This document shows positions 26,052 to 35,544 of a DNA stretch of 64,000 nt, one piece after another (the first letter of the stretch is position 1; the number at the start of each line of letters is the position of its first letter). A program made the position numbers and the translations under genes. Below the pieces are notes generated by a model. That model was not told the DNA's origin. It saw only the letters and a list, made by a program, of their open reading frames with translations, and ran no database searches. Source of the DNA: Entomospira culicis (GTDB lineage: Bacteria > Spirochaetota > Spirochaetia > WRBN01); assembly GCF_028748145.1 (NCBI RefSeq), contig NZ_CP118181.1, positions 689,433 to 753,432 of the forward strand, written 5' to 3'.

Positions 26052-26846
26052 ATGAAAGAGCATGTTCTTTTAGTTGACGTACAAAATGATTTTTGTCATC
26101 CTGATGGCGCGTTGTACGTACCGCATGCACGCGAAGATTTAGCACATTTGATGCAATTTTTAGATAAGAAAATAGGTGATATTGATCAAGTTTTTGTCAG
26201 TTTAGATAGCCATTGGGTTTATGATATTGCGCATCCGCGTTTTTGGCGTAAGGATAATGGCTTGTCGCCAGAACCGTTTTCGCATGTTACTTTAGAAAAT
26301 CTGTTAAATGGTGATATTGTGGCGATTAATCCCATAGATCAAGCACGTGCGGAGAGCTATATTAAGGCTTTAGAGGATAAAGGATCAAAACATACTCTCT
26401 GGCCTGAACATTGTATATTATCTACATGGGGTCATGCGCTGGCTGACGAGGTTATCTTATTTTTAGAAAAATTCCAAGTAGCGCACCAAAAAGCTCCAGA
26501 GGCGCTACTCAAAGGGTTAAATCCTTATAGTGAACACTTCAGTGTCTTCTCTGCGCTTATTCCAGATCCTACCGATGCTTCTACTCAATTTAATGATACT
26601 TTTGCGAAGAAACTTCTTGACTGTGATCGACTTTATGTCGGAGGACAAGCTCTCTCGCACTGTGTGGGACAGACCTTGATCGATCTTCATGCGCATGTAG
26701 AGGATCCTCGTGTCTTGGAAAAAATCGTATTGCTTAGTGATTGCACGTCTGCGGTACAGGGGTTTCAAGGATTAGCCAGTAGTTATCTGGAGCGTTTTGA
26801 GAGTTGGGGTATTACCATTGCGAAGACAAAGGTTTTTCTTTCGTGA
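26052..26846 (+). CDS. Nicotinamidase-like cysteine hydrolase
   Basis: 264 aa of the isochorismatase/nicotinamidase fold. The N-terminal LLVDVQNDFCHPDGAL carries the catalytic Asp9. Asp52, His54 and His61 fit the metal site, LWPEHCI is the conserved WP-x-H segment, LLKGLNPYSEHFSVF carries the catalytic Lys, and ALSHCVGQT the nucleophile Cys. Nicotinamidase converts nicotinamide to nicotinate for NAD salvage. The protein is longer than typical PncA (about 210 aa), so a related amide substrate is possible. The last 4 bp overlap the next gene (GTGA). Confidence 0.82.
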   Translation: MKEHVLLVDVQNDFCHPDGALYVPHAREDLAHLMQFLDKKIGDIDQVFVSLDSHWVYDIAHPRFWRKDNGLSPEPFSHVTLENLLNGDIVAINPIDQARAESYIKALEDKGSKHTLWPEHCILSTWGHALADEVILFLEKFQVAHQKAPEALLKGLNPYSEHFSVFSALIPDPTDASTQFNDTFAKKLLDCDRLYVGGQALSHCVGQTLIDLHAHVEDPRVLEKIVLLSDCTSAVQGFQGLASSYLERFESWGITIAKTKVFLS

Positions 26847-27568
26847 GTCTCCTTGAAGAGGATTCGCGTAGCTCTTTACTTTTCGGAGAAGAAGAGCTTG
26901 CTAAAATACAGTCAGCATTTGTCGCTGTGATTGGTCTAGGTGGGGTGGGTGGTTATGCTTGCGAAGTCTTGGTACGCCTAGGAGTGAAAAAATTGCTTAT
27001 TATTGATGGGGATATCATTACTCGCAGTAATATTAATAGACAAATCATCACCTCACAAGAAAATATCGGTAAAAGTAAAGCAGAGGAATTTCGAGAGCGA
27101 GCAAGCAAAATTCGCCCAGATCTTGAAATTATTGCAATACAAGAAGTCATGCATAAAGATAATATTTCGATGATTTTAGGCAATTACAACTTAGATCTTA
27201 TTTTAGATGCGATTGATAGTGTTGGCAGTAAAGCACATCTTATTCATTATGCAAAAACACATGACATTGAAATTGTAAGTGCATTAGGTGCTGCGCAACG
27301 CACACATCCTCACGATTTTCATGTAGTCGATCTCTTTTCTACCTATCAAGATCCGTTGGCTCGAGCGCTTCGTACTGCTGTGAAAAAATTGGGTATTTAT
27401 CGCAATGTTAAAGCAATCTTTAGTAAAGAAATCCCTACAAAAAGCCCACATGATGTGCCCAAGCAACTGGGTGAAAAATCTTTGGGTAGTTATGTTGCTT
27501 CCGTGATGGTTGCTGGGGCACTTCTTGCTGATACTGGAATTCAATTATTATTGAAAAGGAGTAACTAA
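26843..27568 (+). CDS. tcdA: tRNA threonylcarbamoyladenosine dehydratase (TcdA, ThiF/E1 family)
   Basis: 241 aa from the GTG at 26843. An ATP-binding GLGGVGGYACEVLVRLG, DGDIITRSNINRQ and GKSKAEEF are E1-like adenylation motifs; LDAIDSVGSKAHLI and LGAAQRTHPHDF fit TcdA (CsdL) rather than ThiF or MoeB. TcdA makes the cyclic form of t6A in tRNA. The GTG start overlaps the preceding stop (GTGA), which favours it over an upstream start at 26804 deep inside the nicotinamidase gene. Confidence 0.88.
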   Translation: MSLLEEDSRSSLLFGEEELAKIQSAFVAVIGLGGVGGYACEVLVRLGVKKLLIIDGDIITRSNINRQIITSQENIGKSKAEEFRERASKIRPDLEIIAIQEVMHKDNISMILGNYNLDLILDAIDSVGSKAHLIHYAKTHDIEIVSALGAAQRTHPHDFHVVDLFSTYQDPLARALRTAVKKLGIYRNVKAIFSKEIPTKSPHDVPKQLGEKSLGSYVASVMVAGALLADTGIQLLLKRSN

Positions 27569-28621
27569 ATGAAAGAAAATCGAGAAGATATCACTTTTTT
27601 ACAAGAAAAAATCGAACAACGTCTTGCTTATTTCATTCCCAAAGAGATCTACCCGCAATGGTGGGATCTTCATACCGGTGGCATTAATGCTGACTCATGG
27701 CGTGCCGAATGGCAGGAGTCTCATCAGAATTTACTTGCACCCATGCACGATTTATTAACACGTGGGGGAAAACGTTGGCGAGCATTATCTACCGTATTAC
27801 TGGGATTAACCTATGGTTTATCGCTAGAAACTTTGCTTGACTTAGCGGTTTTGGTAGAAATCCCACACAATGCAAGTCTTATTGTTGATGATATTGAGGA
27901 TAAATCATCGGTACGGCGTGGTGAAAGCGCGGTGCATTTAATTTACGGTGAGGATAATGCCATCAATAGTGCTAACTTTGGTTATTTTTTACCCTTGGTT
28001 GCCTTGGATAAGATGGAGTTAAACCCAAAAGATAAGCTAGCGTGCTATCAGGTTTGGCATTTAGCGATGCGTCGAGTGCATATGGGGCAAGCACTTGATA
28101 TCACTTGGCACAACAGCGATCTTATTCCAAATCAAAATGAGTATGAGACCATGGCTAAATTGAAAACCTCTGCGCTTGCGGTTATGGGGATAGATCTTGT
28201 CGCTACCGTGGGTAATTTATCAGCTGATACTCGTTTGACTCTTCGGGATATTTGGTTTAATATTGGCTTAGGATTTCAAATTTTAGATGATGTTTTTAAC
28301 CTTGACGGAGGCATTGCTGGAAAAGAGCGTGCAGATGATCTCGTTGAAGGGAAAAAAAGTTTACCTATCATCTTCTATACCGAGCAGTTTCCTATGAAAA
28401 AAGTAGAACTTTATTCCCTTTTATTGCAATCTAAATATGATAAAGAGATTGCTTTAGAGGTTGCAGATCTTTTATTAGCCAGTGGCGTGGTCGACCAAGC
28501 CAGGGATTATGGTAGTAAATTATTAAAAGAATCACTTGATCAACTTGATACAATTTTACCAAGTAATCAGTATAAAAATACCTTACTACATTTACTAAAA
28601 TCTTTTTTTGAGCCAGTTTAA
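27569..28621 (+). CDS. Polyprenyl (isoprenyl) diphosphate synthase
   Basis: 350 aa. GGKRWRAL and the first Asp-rich motif (LIVDDIEDKS with DDIED) are intact. The second Asp-rich region reads DDVFN, where the last aspartate of DDxxD is replaced. FQILDDVFNLDGG and GKKSLPIIF are otherwise typical. It elongates allylic diphosphates with IPP for quinone or undecaprenyl carriers; chain length cannot be judged. AAAAGGAG precedes the ATG. The stop overlaps that of the convergent PrsW-like gene. Confidence 0.88.
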   Translation: MKENREDITFLQEKIEQRLAYFIPKEIYPQWWDLHTGGINADSWRAEWQESHQNLLAPMHDLLTRGGKRWRALSTVLLGLTYGLSLETLLDLAVLVEIPHNASLIVDDIEDKSSVRRGESAVHLIYGEDNAINSANFGYFLPLVALDKMELNPKDKLACYQVWHLAMRRVHMGQALDITWHNSDLIPNQNEYETMAKLKTSALAVMGIDLVATVGNLSADTRLTLRDIWFNIGLGFQILDDVFNLDGGIAGKERADDLVEGKKSLPIIFYTEQFPMKKVELYSLLLQSKYDKEIALEVADLLLASGVVDQARDYGSKLLKESLDQLDTILPSNQYKNTLLHLLKSFFEPV

Positions 28622-29208
28622 AAGACACGAAATTGTTTTGGTTTACTTTGATAGAGCCAGTAGAAGATGATTAGCCAGAGACTTATTACAAGAAATTGCA
28701 CTAAAGAGAGAAATATTATATGAGTATTTATCGAAATATTATATAAAGAGTGTATGATTATGGATAAAATAAATCCTTTTAATTTATACCTTATTTGGAG
28801 CATAGAAAGAAAGATATGTAATGGGGTGGTTAAATTTTGACGCAAGAGGAATGCACTGGTTGAGGTTGTGAACAAGTAGCCAGCACCTTCAAGAATCGAG
28901 AAGAGCAACCCAGCAATGAGGGCGAGTTGGAGTTTTTGTTGCGCGGTGTGAAAGGGATGGCCTTTGAGTAATAAGCTAAAGAGTAAAAATCGACTACTTT
29001 CTTCGATGAGCGGTGCACTAAATAGCGTGATTATATCGGGAAGTTGAAGGAGATTAACGCTCCATGAAGCGAAAAATGCAAAAATAAAAATAAAAAAAGA
29101 TAAAAAAAATGCATAAATATTCTGTAGTAAAGAAAATTTGAAGCCTTTAAGTAGAAGCCAAAAAAAGAGAAGAATGGTACTACTGAAAAAGAGAATTTTA
29201 GTGAACAT
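28618..29208 (-). CDS. PrsW-like intramembrane protease
   Basis: 196 aa with about six to seven membrane segments. The PrsW/CPBP-like motifs are LIEESSRF, SILEGAGYL, TPLHIF and IIIHSLYNI. PrsW proteins cleave membrane-anchored anti-sigma factors. The last segment ends in a basic tail. It lies 5 bp downstream of ddl and probably belongs to the comEC-rsmA-ddl operon. Family assignment is from motifs only. Confidence 0.65.
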   Translation of the reverse strand: MFTKILFFSSTILLFFWLLLKGFKFSLLQNIYAFFLSFFIFIFAFFASWSVNLLQLPDIITLFSAPLIEESSRFLLFSLLLKGHPFHTAQQKLQLALIAGLLFSILEGAGYLFTTSTSAFLLRQNLTTPLHIFLSMLQIRYKLKGFILSIIIHSLYNISINTHIIFLSLVQFLVISLWLIIFYWLYQSKPKQFRVF

Positions 29209-29213
29209 GCTAC

Positions 29214-30266
29214 TTATGATTTAAGGCTGGATTCGATTAATTTTTTTAAGAGATGACTTTGCGATAAACCCATGCTTTGCCAAAGTAACGGATACATACT
29301 TTTATCCGTAAATCCTGGTAGTGTATTGATTTCATTAAGGAAAATTTCATTGCTATCTTTGGTGAGAAAGAAGTCAACACGGCTTAACCCTTTAATGCCT
29401 AATTTTTGGTGCGCCTTGATGGCGAGCTGTTGGAACTCTGCTAAGATTGTCTCATGAATAAGCGCGGGAATATGCAGTTGAACCTGACTTTCAGCGGAAT
29501 ACTTTTGCTCATAATCATAGAAGCCTTTTTCATACGCGATCTCTCCGGCAATTGATGCGTGAACTTGCTCGCCATCGTCTAAGATACCAATTTCCACCTC
29601 TCGAACTGCTAGTGCAGGTTCGATAAGAATTTTATCATCATGGAGAAGTGCGAGAGTTAATGCCTCTTCCCACTGCATTTGATCCTGTACTTTGCTGATT
29701 CCTACGCTGGATCCTGCTCTGGCTGGCTTGACAAAAAGTATATCGCGAGAGAGTTCTTTACATGCATCACTAAAGGAGGGATACTCATTATCTCTTTTAT
29801 TGATAACGAGATGGGGTAAGACAGGAATACCTGCGTCCGCGAGGATGATTTTAGTAAATTCCTTGTCCATCGCAAGGGCAGAGGCAGTAACGTCTGCGCC
29901 GACATAGGAAATACCTAGGAGTTCAAAATAGCCCTGAATCGCCCCATCTTCCCCAAATTTACCATGTAAGGCAGGAAAGAAGAGATCGATTTGACCGATT
30001 TTTTGTTGCTTTTTTGAGAGAATATCAAGCCTCATATCTTCTTTTTGAAGTAAAATTGGCTTAGCACGAGAGATGTCTTGATAGGGCGCTTCTAATGTTG
30101 CGTCCAAGAGCATCCATTGATTTGTTTTATCTAAGTAGAGCGGATAGAGATTAGGTGTTATCTCCTTGAGTGCACGATAAATATTTGTCGCAGAGGTGAG
30201 AGAGACATCGTGCTCGCTACTGGTACTACCTGCAACAATGGCAATATGAAGATTAGTTAGATTCAT
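29214..30266 (-). CDS. ddl: D-alanine--D-alanine ligase
   Basis: 350 aa, ATP-grasp. SSEHDVSLTSA carries the substrate-binding Glu. FVKPARAGSSVGISKV is the ATP loop and FLNEINTLPGFTDKSMYP the metal/D-Ala binding end. It makes the D-Ala-D-Ala dipeptide of peptidoglycan precursors. The GSTSSEHDVS start and the length fit the larger DdlA-type subgroup. Its start overlaps the rsmA stop by 14 bp. Confidence 0.95.
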   Translation of the reverse strand: MNLTNLHIAIVAGSTSSEHDVSLTSATNIYRALKEITPNLYPLYLDKTNQWMLLDATLEAPYQDISRAKPILLQKEDMRLDILSKKQQKIGQIDLFFPALHGKFGEDGAIQGYFELLGISYVGADVTASALAMDKEFTKIILADAGIPVLPHLVINKRDNEYPSFSDACKELSRDILFVKPARAGSSVGISKVQDQMQWEEALTLALLHDDKILIEPALAVREVEIGILDDGEQVHASIAGEIAYEKGFYDYEQKYSAESQVQLHIPALIHETILAEFQQLAIKAHQKLGIKGLSRVDFFLTKDSNEIFLNEINTLPGFTDKSMYPLLWQSMGLSQSHLLKKLIESSLKS

Positions 30267-31152
30267 GGTGATTTTTCTCCTCTAATGAGATTGCTATGGC
30301 CTTGGCAATGGATAGGTAGGTTTCGCTATCGATCTCTTCGGCGCGCATATGGTAGGATATATTCTGATCGCGTAGAATGGCATCAAATTCTTCTTGAGGT
30401 AACGCTAGCATCACACCTTGTAGGAGATTTTGCCAGTTGTGGCGTAAGATTTTGCGTCGGTGAGCGAACGCTGATTTTAAGAGGTGATCGAGAATTGCCA
30501 GTAACTGTGGTTGTAATGGTTGACGCGGAGTTAGCGAGATGATCGCCGAATCGACATTGGGTTGAGGATAGAAGGAGCCTGCCTTGAGGTTGACGTGATG
30601 TTGTATGGAAAAATTGCACTGGCTCCAGACCGATAGACTACTGTAATTTTTACTCTTGGGCGAAGCCATAAGGCGTTGAGCAAGCTCTTTTTGTACGGTA
30701 AGTACGGCAATGCTAAAGGGCGTATGCGCAAGAAGTTGGATGATGGCACTCGAGATATTGTATGGGAGGTTTCCGAGAATTTTGTAAGAAATTTCTTTGT
30801 TGTTTTGCGCGATAAAGGGTTGCCATGTTTGGAGAACGTCGCCATCGATCACCTGAAAATGGGGGTGACGGGAGAAGAATTCTCTTAGGATCTTTTGATA
30901 GGCAGGATCGATCTCAAAGAGCGTTACGCCAGCAAGCTGATGTGTCATTGCTTGATAGGTCATCGCACCTAGACCTGGCCCAATCTCCAGTAGATGATCG
31001 TTTGGCGAAAGGCAAAGTAGATCGATCAATTTCTCTCTTGCACCACGATTAATGAGAAAATTTTGCCCCCAACGCTTGCGCGCGGCAATGCCAAAAGAGT
31101 CGAGAAATTGAGCAATTTCTTGCGGTGAGTCATAATTGAGTGGCGCATTCAT
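30253..31152 (-). CDS. rsmA: 16S rRNA dimethyladenosine transferase (RsmA/KsgA)
   Basis: 299 aa. It dimethylates two adjacent adenosines near the 3' end of 16S rRNA. Motifs: RWGQNFLINRGAREKLI, LLEIGPGLGAMT (motif I), LFEIDPAY and the catalytic NLPYNISSAII. It overlaps comEC by 4 bp (ATGA) and ddl by 14 bp. Confidence 0.95.
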   Translation of the reverse strand: MNAPLNYDSPQEIAQFLDSFGIAARKRWGQNFLINRGAREKLIDLLCLSPNDHLLEIGPGLGAMTYQAMTHQLAGVTLFEIDPAYQKILREFFSRHPHFQVIDGDVLQTWQPFIAQNNKEISYKILGNLPYNISSAIIQLLAHTPFSIAVLTVQKELAQRLMASPKSKNYSSLSVWSQCNFSIQHHVNLKAGSFYPQPNVDSAIISLTPRQPLQPQLLAILDHLLKSAFAHRRKILRHNWQNLLQGVMLALPQEEFDAILRDQNISYHMRAEEIDSETYLSIAKAIAISLEEKNHHESN

Positions 31153-32564
31153 CGTCTTCTATTATGCCAAAAAAGGAGGCTTAGTGCAAGGGGCAGGTGA
31201 ATGATGGCGATAAATTGCCATGATGGGGAGATTCGATAGATATCTAAATGCTGTAAAGCATGGTGCATCAAGGTGTCAAAAAAGGTGAGAAAAGGGAGTA
31301 GCACTGGGGCGATAAGGGTGAGGCTTCCTAATAAAAGAAAGCCTAGAAATAGTATCGGAAAGAGGAGGTTACTTAAAAAGGAGAAGAGTTGCATCTCTTT
31401 AAAATGAAATAAAATAAGCGGATTAAGCAGAAGCTCTACGGCAAAGCTGATGGCTAGCGATCCAAAAATGACCTGTGTGAGGGAGTGGTTACGGACTTTC
31501 TTTGGTAGAGGTTTCGCTAATTGTTTAAAGAGTTTAAAGATAGGCCGATAAAAGAGGATAATGCCCAGCACCGATACGAAGCTCAAGTGAAAAGAGAGGG
31601 AGAGGAGCACTTGCGGATCATAAAGGAGCAGGAGAATACTACTAAAGGCGAGGGTATCAAGAACCGATAAGTGGCGATAATCGAGGCGTCCGATTAAGAG
31701 GGTTATCGCCATGATGTACGCGCGAAGCAAGGTGTAGAGCATGCCGGCAAGAAGCGCGTGCAGTATGACGATGGGTAGGAGGAGGATAAAGCGTTGGCGC
31801 AGAGAGAATTTCTTTAAAAGAAAAAAGATCGTAGCGATTAAAAAGGTGGCGTGCATGCCCGAGAGTGCTAGTAAGTGCGCTAATCCTGTGGCTTGAAAGA
31901 GGCGCGCGGTGTGGGGCGAGAGTAAGGAGCGATCGCCTAGGGTTACGGCTAAATAGAGTCCGGCACTCGATTGTAGGCGACTCTCCAGTAGATGCTTGAT
32001 CTGTTGCATGGTTTTCTCGCGCCATTGCCAGAGCGGAGAGGCGAATCTTTCTAGTGTCATCTGGCGAGCATCCACACTAATGTAGAGCGTACCATTTTTT
32101 TCTTGATACATCTTAATCGGCGCAGAGAGTACGCTTCCTCGTGGCAGGACTTTATCTAAATTTCGAAAGGATACACGTAGGGGTAAGCGTTGATAGACCT
32201 GTATTTCGGTTGCCCCTAAAGTAAGGCTATAAGCTTGTACGGTAGCGCGTTCAAGAGCATTAGGGATGGCATCTTGTTGGAGGGTGAGACGCATCTGGCT
32301 GATGGCATTTATGGGTATCGCAATGGTGGGGTGTAGATATCGATAGAGGTGAAAACTAAGAAGCAGGTGAATAGTTATCATCCCTATAAAAAGCTTGAGA
32401 CGGTGTTGCTTTATCGAGAGCATCGCCGTGATGGCTAGGTGAAGTAGCCATAAAATTGGGATAAAGAGCAATTCTAATGTCAATAATAAAATCGTAAACG
32501 AGCCATGCCTTGCAAAAAAGGTTACAAAAAGATGCTTAATTGTCGTAGCGATCGGCTTTGGCAC
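31149..32564 (-). CDS. ComEC/Rec2 competence-domain membrane protein
   Basis: 471 aa with many membrane segments. The competence-domain signature is TGLAHLLALSGMHATF followed by LRAYIMA. ComEC forms the inner-membrane channel for DNA uptake. The C-terminal metallo-beta-lactamase domain of full-length ComEC is absent. The start is set here at GTG 32564 because TTGACA and TAGAAT lie so that transcription should begin at it; the usual alternative, ATG 32573 (3 codons longer), would lie inside the -10 box. Confidence 0.82.
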   Translation of the reverse strand: MPKPIATTIKHLFVTFFARHGSFTILLLTLELLFIPILWLLHLAITAMLSIKQHRLKLFIGMITIHLLLSFHLYRYLHPTIAIPINAISQMRLTLQQDAIPNALERATVQAYSLTLGATEIQVYQRLPLRVSFRNLDKVLPRGSVLSAPIKMYQEKNGTLYISVDARQMTLERFASPLWQWREKTMQQIKHLLESRLQSSAGLYLAVTLGDRSLLSPHTARLFQATGLAHLLALSGMHATFLIATIFFLLKKFSLRQRFILLLPIVILHALLAGMLYTLLRAYIMAITLLIGRLDYRHLSVLDTLAFSSILLLLYDPQVLLSLSFHLSFVSVLGIILFYRPIFKLFKQLAKPLPKKVRNHSLTQVIFGSLAISFAVELLLNPLILFHFKEMQLFSFLSNLLFPILFLGFLLLGSLTLIAPVLLPFLTFFDTLMHHALQHLDIYRISPSWQFIAIIHLPLALSLLFWHNRRR

Positions 32565-32571
32565 AAATTTC

Positions 32572-32599
32572 ATTCTATGGAGATTTCTTTTTTTGTCAA
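32572..32599 (-). promoter_or_regulatory. Promoter of the comEC operon, leaderless type
   Basis: Minus strand: TTGACA (32599-32594), 16-bp spacer, TAGAAT (32577-32572), then 7 nt to GTG 32564. No ribosome binding site. Confidence 0.6.
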
Positions 32600-32636
32600 G
32601 ATGCTTAATACTTCTTCTTTATAGGTCGATATTGTA

Positions 32637-33524
32637 ATGATGATTGAACAGTTATTAGAAGAGTACATGTTGTCTCTGCAGATTGGTAGCTATAGCGAGC
32701 ATACGATTGCTGCGTATCGGCGAGACATTGAGCAGTGGATTGCATATAATCAGCTTCATCAAATTGACGCACTCGCCACCAGTAAACATGAGGCCTCTGC
32801 CTATATGATTGATCTCGCCAGAAAGGGCAAAGATAGTAGTAGTATTGCGCGAAAACTCTCCTCTTTAAAGAATTTTTTTCGTTTCTTACAAGAGCGTAGC
32901 TACATTGAGGATAATATTTTTCAGATGATGCGCGCACCCAAACGTAAAGGGCGATTGCCTCAATATCTCACTTATGAACAATTTAGTGAGTTGGTTTCGC
33001 TTTGCACCAGCGACGATTTTGAAGGAGTGCGCGATCGTGCAATTTTAGAAGTACTCTATAGTACGGGCTGTCGGGCGCAAGAGCTGGTCGACTTAGACTG
33101 TAAAGAGGTAGAAGGTCGCACCGAGGTCTTGATTCGTGGCAAAGGCGATAAACAACGCATTGTCTTCTTGGTTGACGTTGCCCGCCAAGCATTAGAAAAT
33201 TATTACTACAAGCGCAAAGAACTTGCTTCCAGCAGTCAACCAGCGCTCTTTATCACGCTTAAAGGTGAGCGTCTCTCGCGTCGAGCATTGTATTATCTTA
33301 TCCGTAAATATGAAAACAAGTTGGCCGAGCGTACACGTCTAACGGTGCACCTCTTTCGCCACACCTTCGCCACCCATCTGCTAGACGAAGGGGCTAATTT
33401 ACGTGAAGTTCAAGAGTTATTGGGTCATGAACAGTTAAGTAGCACTCAAATTTACACGCATGTCAGTGTCGAGCGCCTCAAACAGGCCTATCGACAGGCG
33501 CATCCCCACGCAAGAAGGAGTTAA
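32637..33524 (+). CDS. xerC: Tyrosine recombinase XerC/XerD
   Basis: 295 aa. An N-terminal SAM-like core-binding domain ([26 protein letters not shown]) precedes the catalytic domain, with Arg at GCRAQEL (about 146), Lys at [40 protein letters not shown] and the nucleophile Tyr about 272. All catalytic residues are present. Placement ahead of hslV-hslU copies the codV-clpQ-clpY order of Bacillus, so it is probably the housekeeping chromosome-dimer resolvase. No good ribosome binding site is seen at the ATG. Confidence 0.9.
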   Translation: MMIEQLLEEYMLSLQIGSYSEHTIAAYRRDIEQWIAYNQLHQIDALATSKHEASAYMIDLARKGKDSSSIARKLSSLKNFFRFLQERSYIEDNIFQMMRAPKRKGRLPQYLTYEQFSELVSLCTSDDFEGVRDRAILEVLYSTGCRAQELVDLDCKEVEGRTEVLIRGKGDKQRIVFLVDVARQALENYYYKRKELASSSQPALFITLKGERLSRRALYYLIRKYENKLAERTRLTVHLFRHTFATHLLDEGANLREVQELLGHEQLSSTQIYTHVSVERLKQAYRQAHPHARRS

Positions 33525-33526
33525 AG

Positions 33527-34066
33527 ATGGAATATAGCATGAAGGCAACCACGATTTTAGTGGTGCGTAAAGATGGAAATGTTGCCATGGCTGGCGATGG
33601 ACAAGTTACCTTTGGGCAGAGTGTGGTGATGAAGGCGACGGCAAAGAAGGTACGTAAGTTGTTTGATGGTAAGGTGCTCTGTGGGTTTGCAGGTAGTACC
33701 GCCGATGCATTTACCCTAGAAGAGCTCTTTGAGGCGAAGATGAAGGAGCGTGGTTTTGATTTAACGCGTGCTGCTATTGAGGTGGCTAAAGAGTGGCGTA
33801 GTGATCGTCGATTGCGAAAGCTTGAGGCGATGCTCTTGGTAGCCGATAGCCAAAAAACGTTATTGATATCGGGTTCAGGCGACGTAATCGAACCCGAGCA
33901 TAATGCCATGGCAATTGGATCTGGTGGGAATTTTGCTTACTCGGCGGCCTTGGCGTATCTGGATGGATCGTCGCTCTCAGCAAGAGAGATTGCACTACGA
34001 AGCTTACGCGTTGCAGGCGATCTCTGCGTTTATACCAATCATAATATTATCGTGGAGGAGCTGTAG
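33527..34066 (+). CDS. hslV: ATP-dependent protease peptidase subunit HslV
   Basis: 179 aa. [25 protein letters not shown] is the HslV start, with a short leader MEYSMKA before the Thr-Thr pair, as in Bacillus-type ClpQ rather than E. coli HslV (MTTI). [15 protein letters not shown] and [11 protein letters not shown] complete the family. It forms the proteolytic double ring with HslU. AAGGAG precedes the ATG, 2 bp after xerC. Confidence 0.97.
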   Translation: MEYSMKATTILVVRKDGNVAMAGDGQVTFGQSVVMKATAKKVRKLFDGKVLCGFAGSTADAFTLEELFEAKMKERGFDLTRAAIEVAKEWRSDRRLRKLEAMLLVADSQKTLLISGSGDVIEPEHNAMAIGSGGNFAYSAALAYLDGSSLSAREIALRSLRVAGDLCVYTNHNIIVEEL

Positions 34067-35509
34067 ATGTTTGATTACGAGACAATGACGCCAAAGCAGT
34101 TAGTTGCGGAGTTAGACAAGTACATTATTGGGCAAGACGAGGCGAAGCGCGCGGTTGCCGTTGCTCTGCGTAATCGGGTGCGTCGTGGGCGGTTGCCAGA
34201 GGCGATGCGTGACGAAGTATCGCCTAAAAACATCATTATGGTGGGATCCACGGGCGTGGGGAAAACGGAAATTGCGCGTCGGTTGACCAAGCTATCGGGT
34301 GCGCCGTTTATCAAGGTGGAGGCGACAAAATTCACCGAAGTTGGCTATGTAGGGCGCGATGTCGAGAGCATGGTGCGCGATTTGATGAACGCGGCGATTT
34401 CTCTGGTTAAAGCCGAAATGGAGAAGAATATTCAAGCCGAAGCCGAAAAGCGAACGTATGATCGACTGCTTGATCTCCTTTTACCGGGAACAAAATCGCA
34501 TCATAAAGAGCAAAGCGAGGAAGATGAGCCACCTCGTATCTCGTTATTATCTGAAAACGAAGAAGCCCAAGAGAGTGAGGAGGCGGTAATTGCACGCACG
34601 CGTGCGAAACTTTTGGAGCGCATTAAGAGTGGTCAGATGGACGATCATAAAGTAGAGCTTTCCTCTAAGGGTGGCAAGGGTGGATCTATTATGCCTGGTG
34701 TGGAAGTCTTTCCTGTAGGCTTGGGTGGTATGGGTGATGGACCGGACTTTTCTGATATGGGTCAACAAATTAGTAGTCAAATTAGCGCGATGTTTGGCGG
34801 TGGTAAGAAGAAGGTTGTCTCGGTAAAGCGCGCGTATAATATCCTGATGCAAGAGGAGCGAGAACAGCTCATTGATCAAGATGCGGTCATCGAAATCGCT
34901 AAAGAGCGGGTGGAGCGTCGTGGCATTATCTTTATCGACGAGATCGATAAAATTATCAGCTCCGGAAGCAATAAACAGGGCGGAGAGGTGAGTCGCGAGG
35001 GCGTACAGCGTGATATCCTCCCGATTGTCGAAGGCTCGATGGTCAACACCAAGTATGGTATGATTGATACAACCTACATTCTCTTTATCGCTGCTGGGGC
35101 TTTTAGCAATAGTAAGCCAAGCGATCTTATCCCTGAATTACAAGGACGATTTCCTATCCGTGTGCAGTTGGAAGAGATGAGTGTAGCGATGTTTGAGCAG
35201 ATCTTAATTAAGCCACAAAATGCCATTACCCAGCAGTATATTGAACTGCTCAAGACTGAAGATCTCTTTATCGAATTTGATGAAAGTGCGATTAAACGCA
35301 TTGCCGAGATTGCTTATGAGGAGAATCGTTTGCAAGAGAATATTGGGGCAAGACGCTTACATAATATTCTGGAGCGAATTTTAGAGACGCTAAGCTTCGA
35401 GGCTACCGATCGGGGTGGCGAACATATTTTGATTGATGCTACTTACGTTGATCGCGAGCTAAAGACCAAAGAGCGCGAAGCCAATGATTTAGGTAAATAT
35501 GTTTTGTAG
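34067..35509 (+). CDS. hslU: ATP-dependent protease ATPase subunit HslU
   Basis: 480 aa, AAA+. Walker A is GSTGVGKTE, the pore motif GYVGRDVESM, Walker B GIIFIDEIDKI, then GRFPIRV and the C-terminal YVL that docks into HslV. The I-domain insert (about residues 110-250) is rich in charged residues and Gly. It starts right after hslV, with GGAG inside the hslV end. A terminator follows. Confidence 0.97.
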   Translation: MFDYETMTPKQLVAELDKYIIGQDEAKRAVAVALRNRVRRGRLPEAMRDEVSPKNIIMVGSTGVGKTEIARRLTKLSGAPFIKVEATKFTEVGYVGRDVESMVRDLMNAAISLVKAEMEKNIQAEAEKRTYDRLLDLLLPGTKSHHKEQSEEDEPPRISLLSENEEAQESEEAVIARTRAKLLERIKSGQMDDHKVELSSKGGKGGSIMPGVEVFPVGLGGMGDGPDFSDMGQQISSQISAMFGGGKKKVVSVKRAYNILMQEEREQLIDQDAVIEIAKERVERRGIIFIDEIDKIISSGSNKQGGEVSREGVQRDILPIVEGSMVNTKYGMIDTTYILFIAAGAFSNSKPSDLIPELQGRFPIRVQLEEMSVAMFEQILIKPQNAITQQYIELLKTEDLFIEFDESAIKRIAEIAYEENRLQENIGARRLHNILERILETLSFEATDRGGEHILIDATYVDRELKTKEREANDLGKYVL

Positions 35510-35517
35510 TATGCGAG

Positions 35518-35544
35518 AAAAAGTCAGAGTAATCTGACTTTTTT
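35518..35544. terminator. Bidirectional intrinsic terminator between hslU and the TetR gene
   Basis: AAGTCAGA (35521-35528) pairs with TCTGACTT (35533-35540) across a GTAA loop, flanked by A run and T run, so it can work in both directions. The TetR stop lies at its edge. Confidence 0.85.

Noticed and set aside
32637-33524. xerC as the integrase of a mobile element
   Set aside because: It is followed by hslV and hslU in the conserved housekeeping order, and no att-like repeats or cargo were seen.
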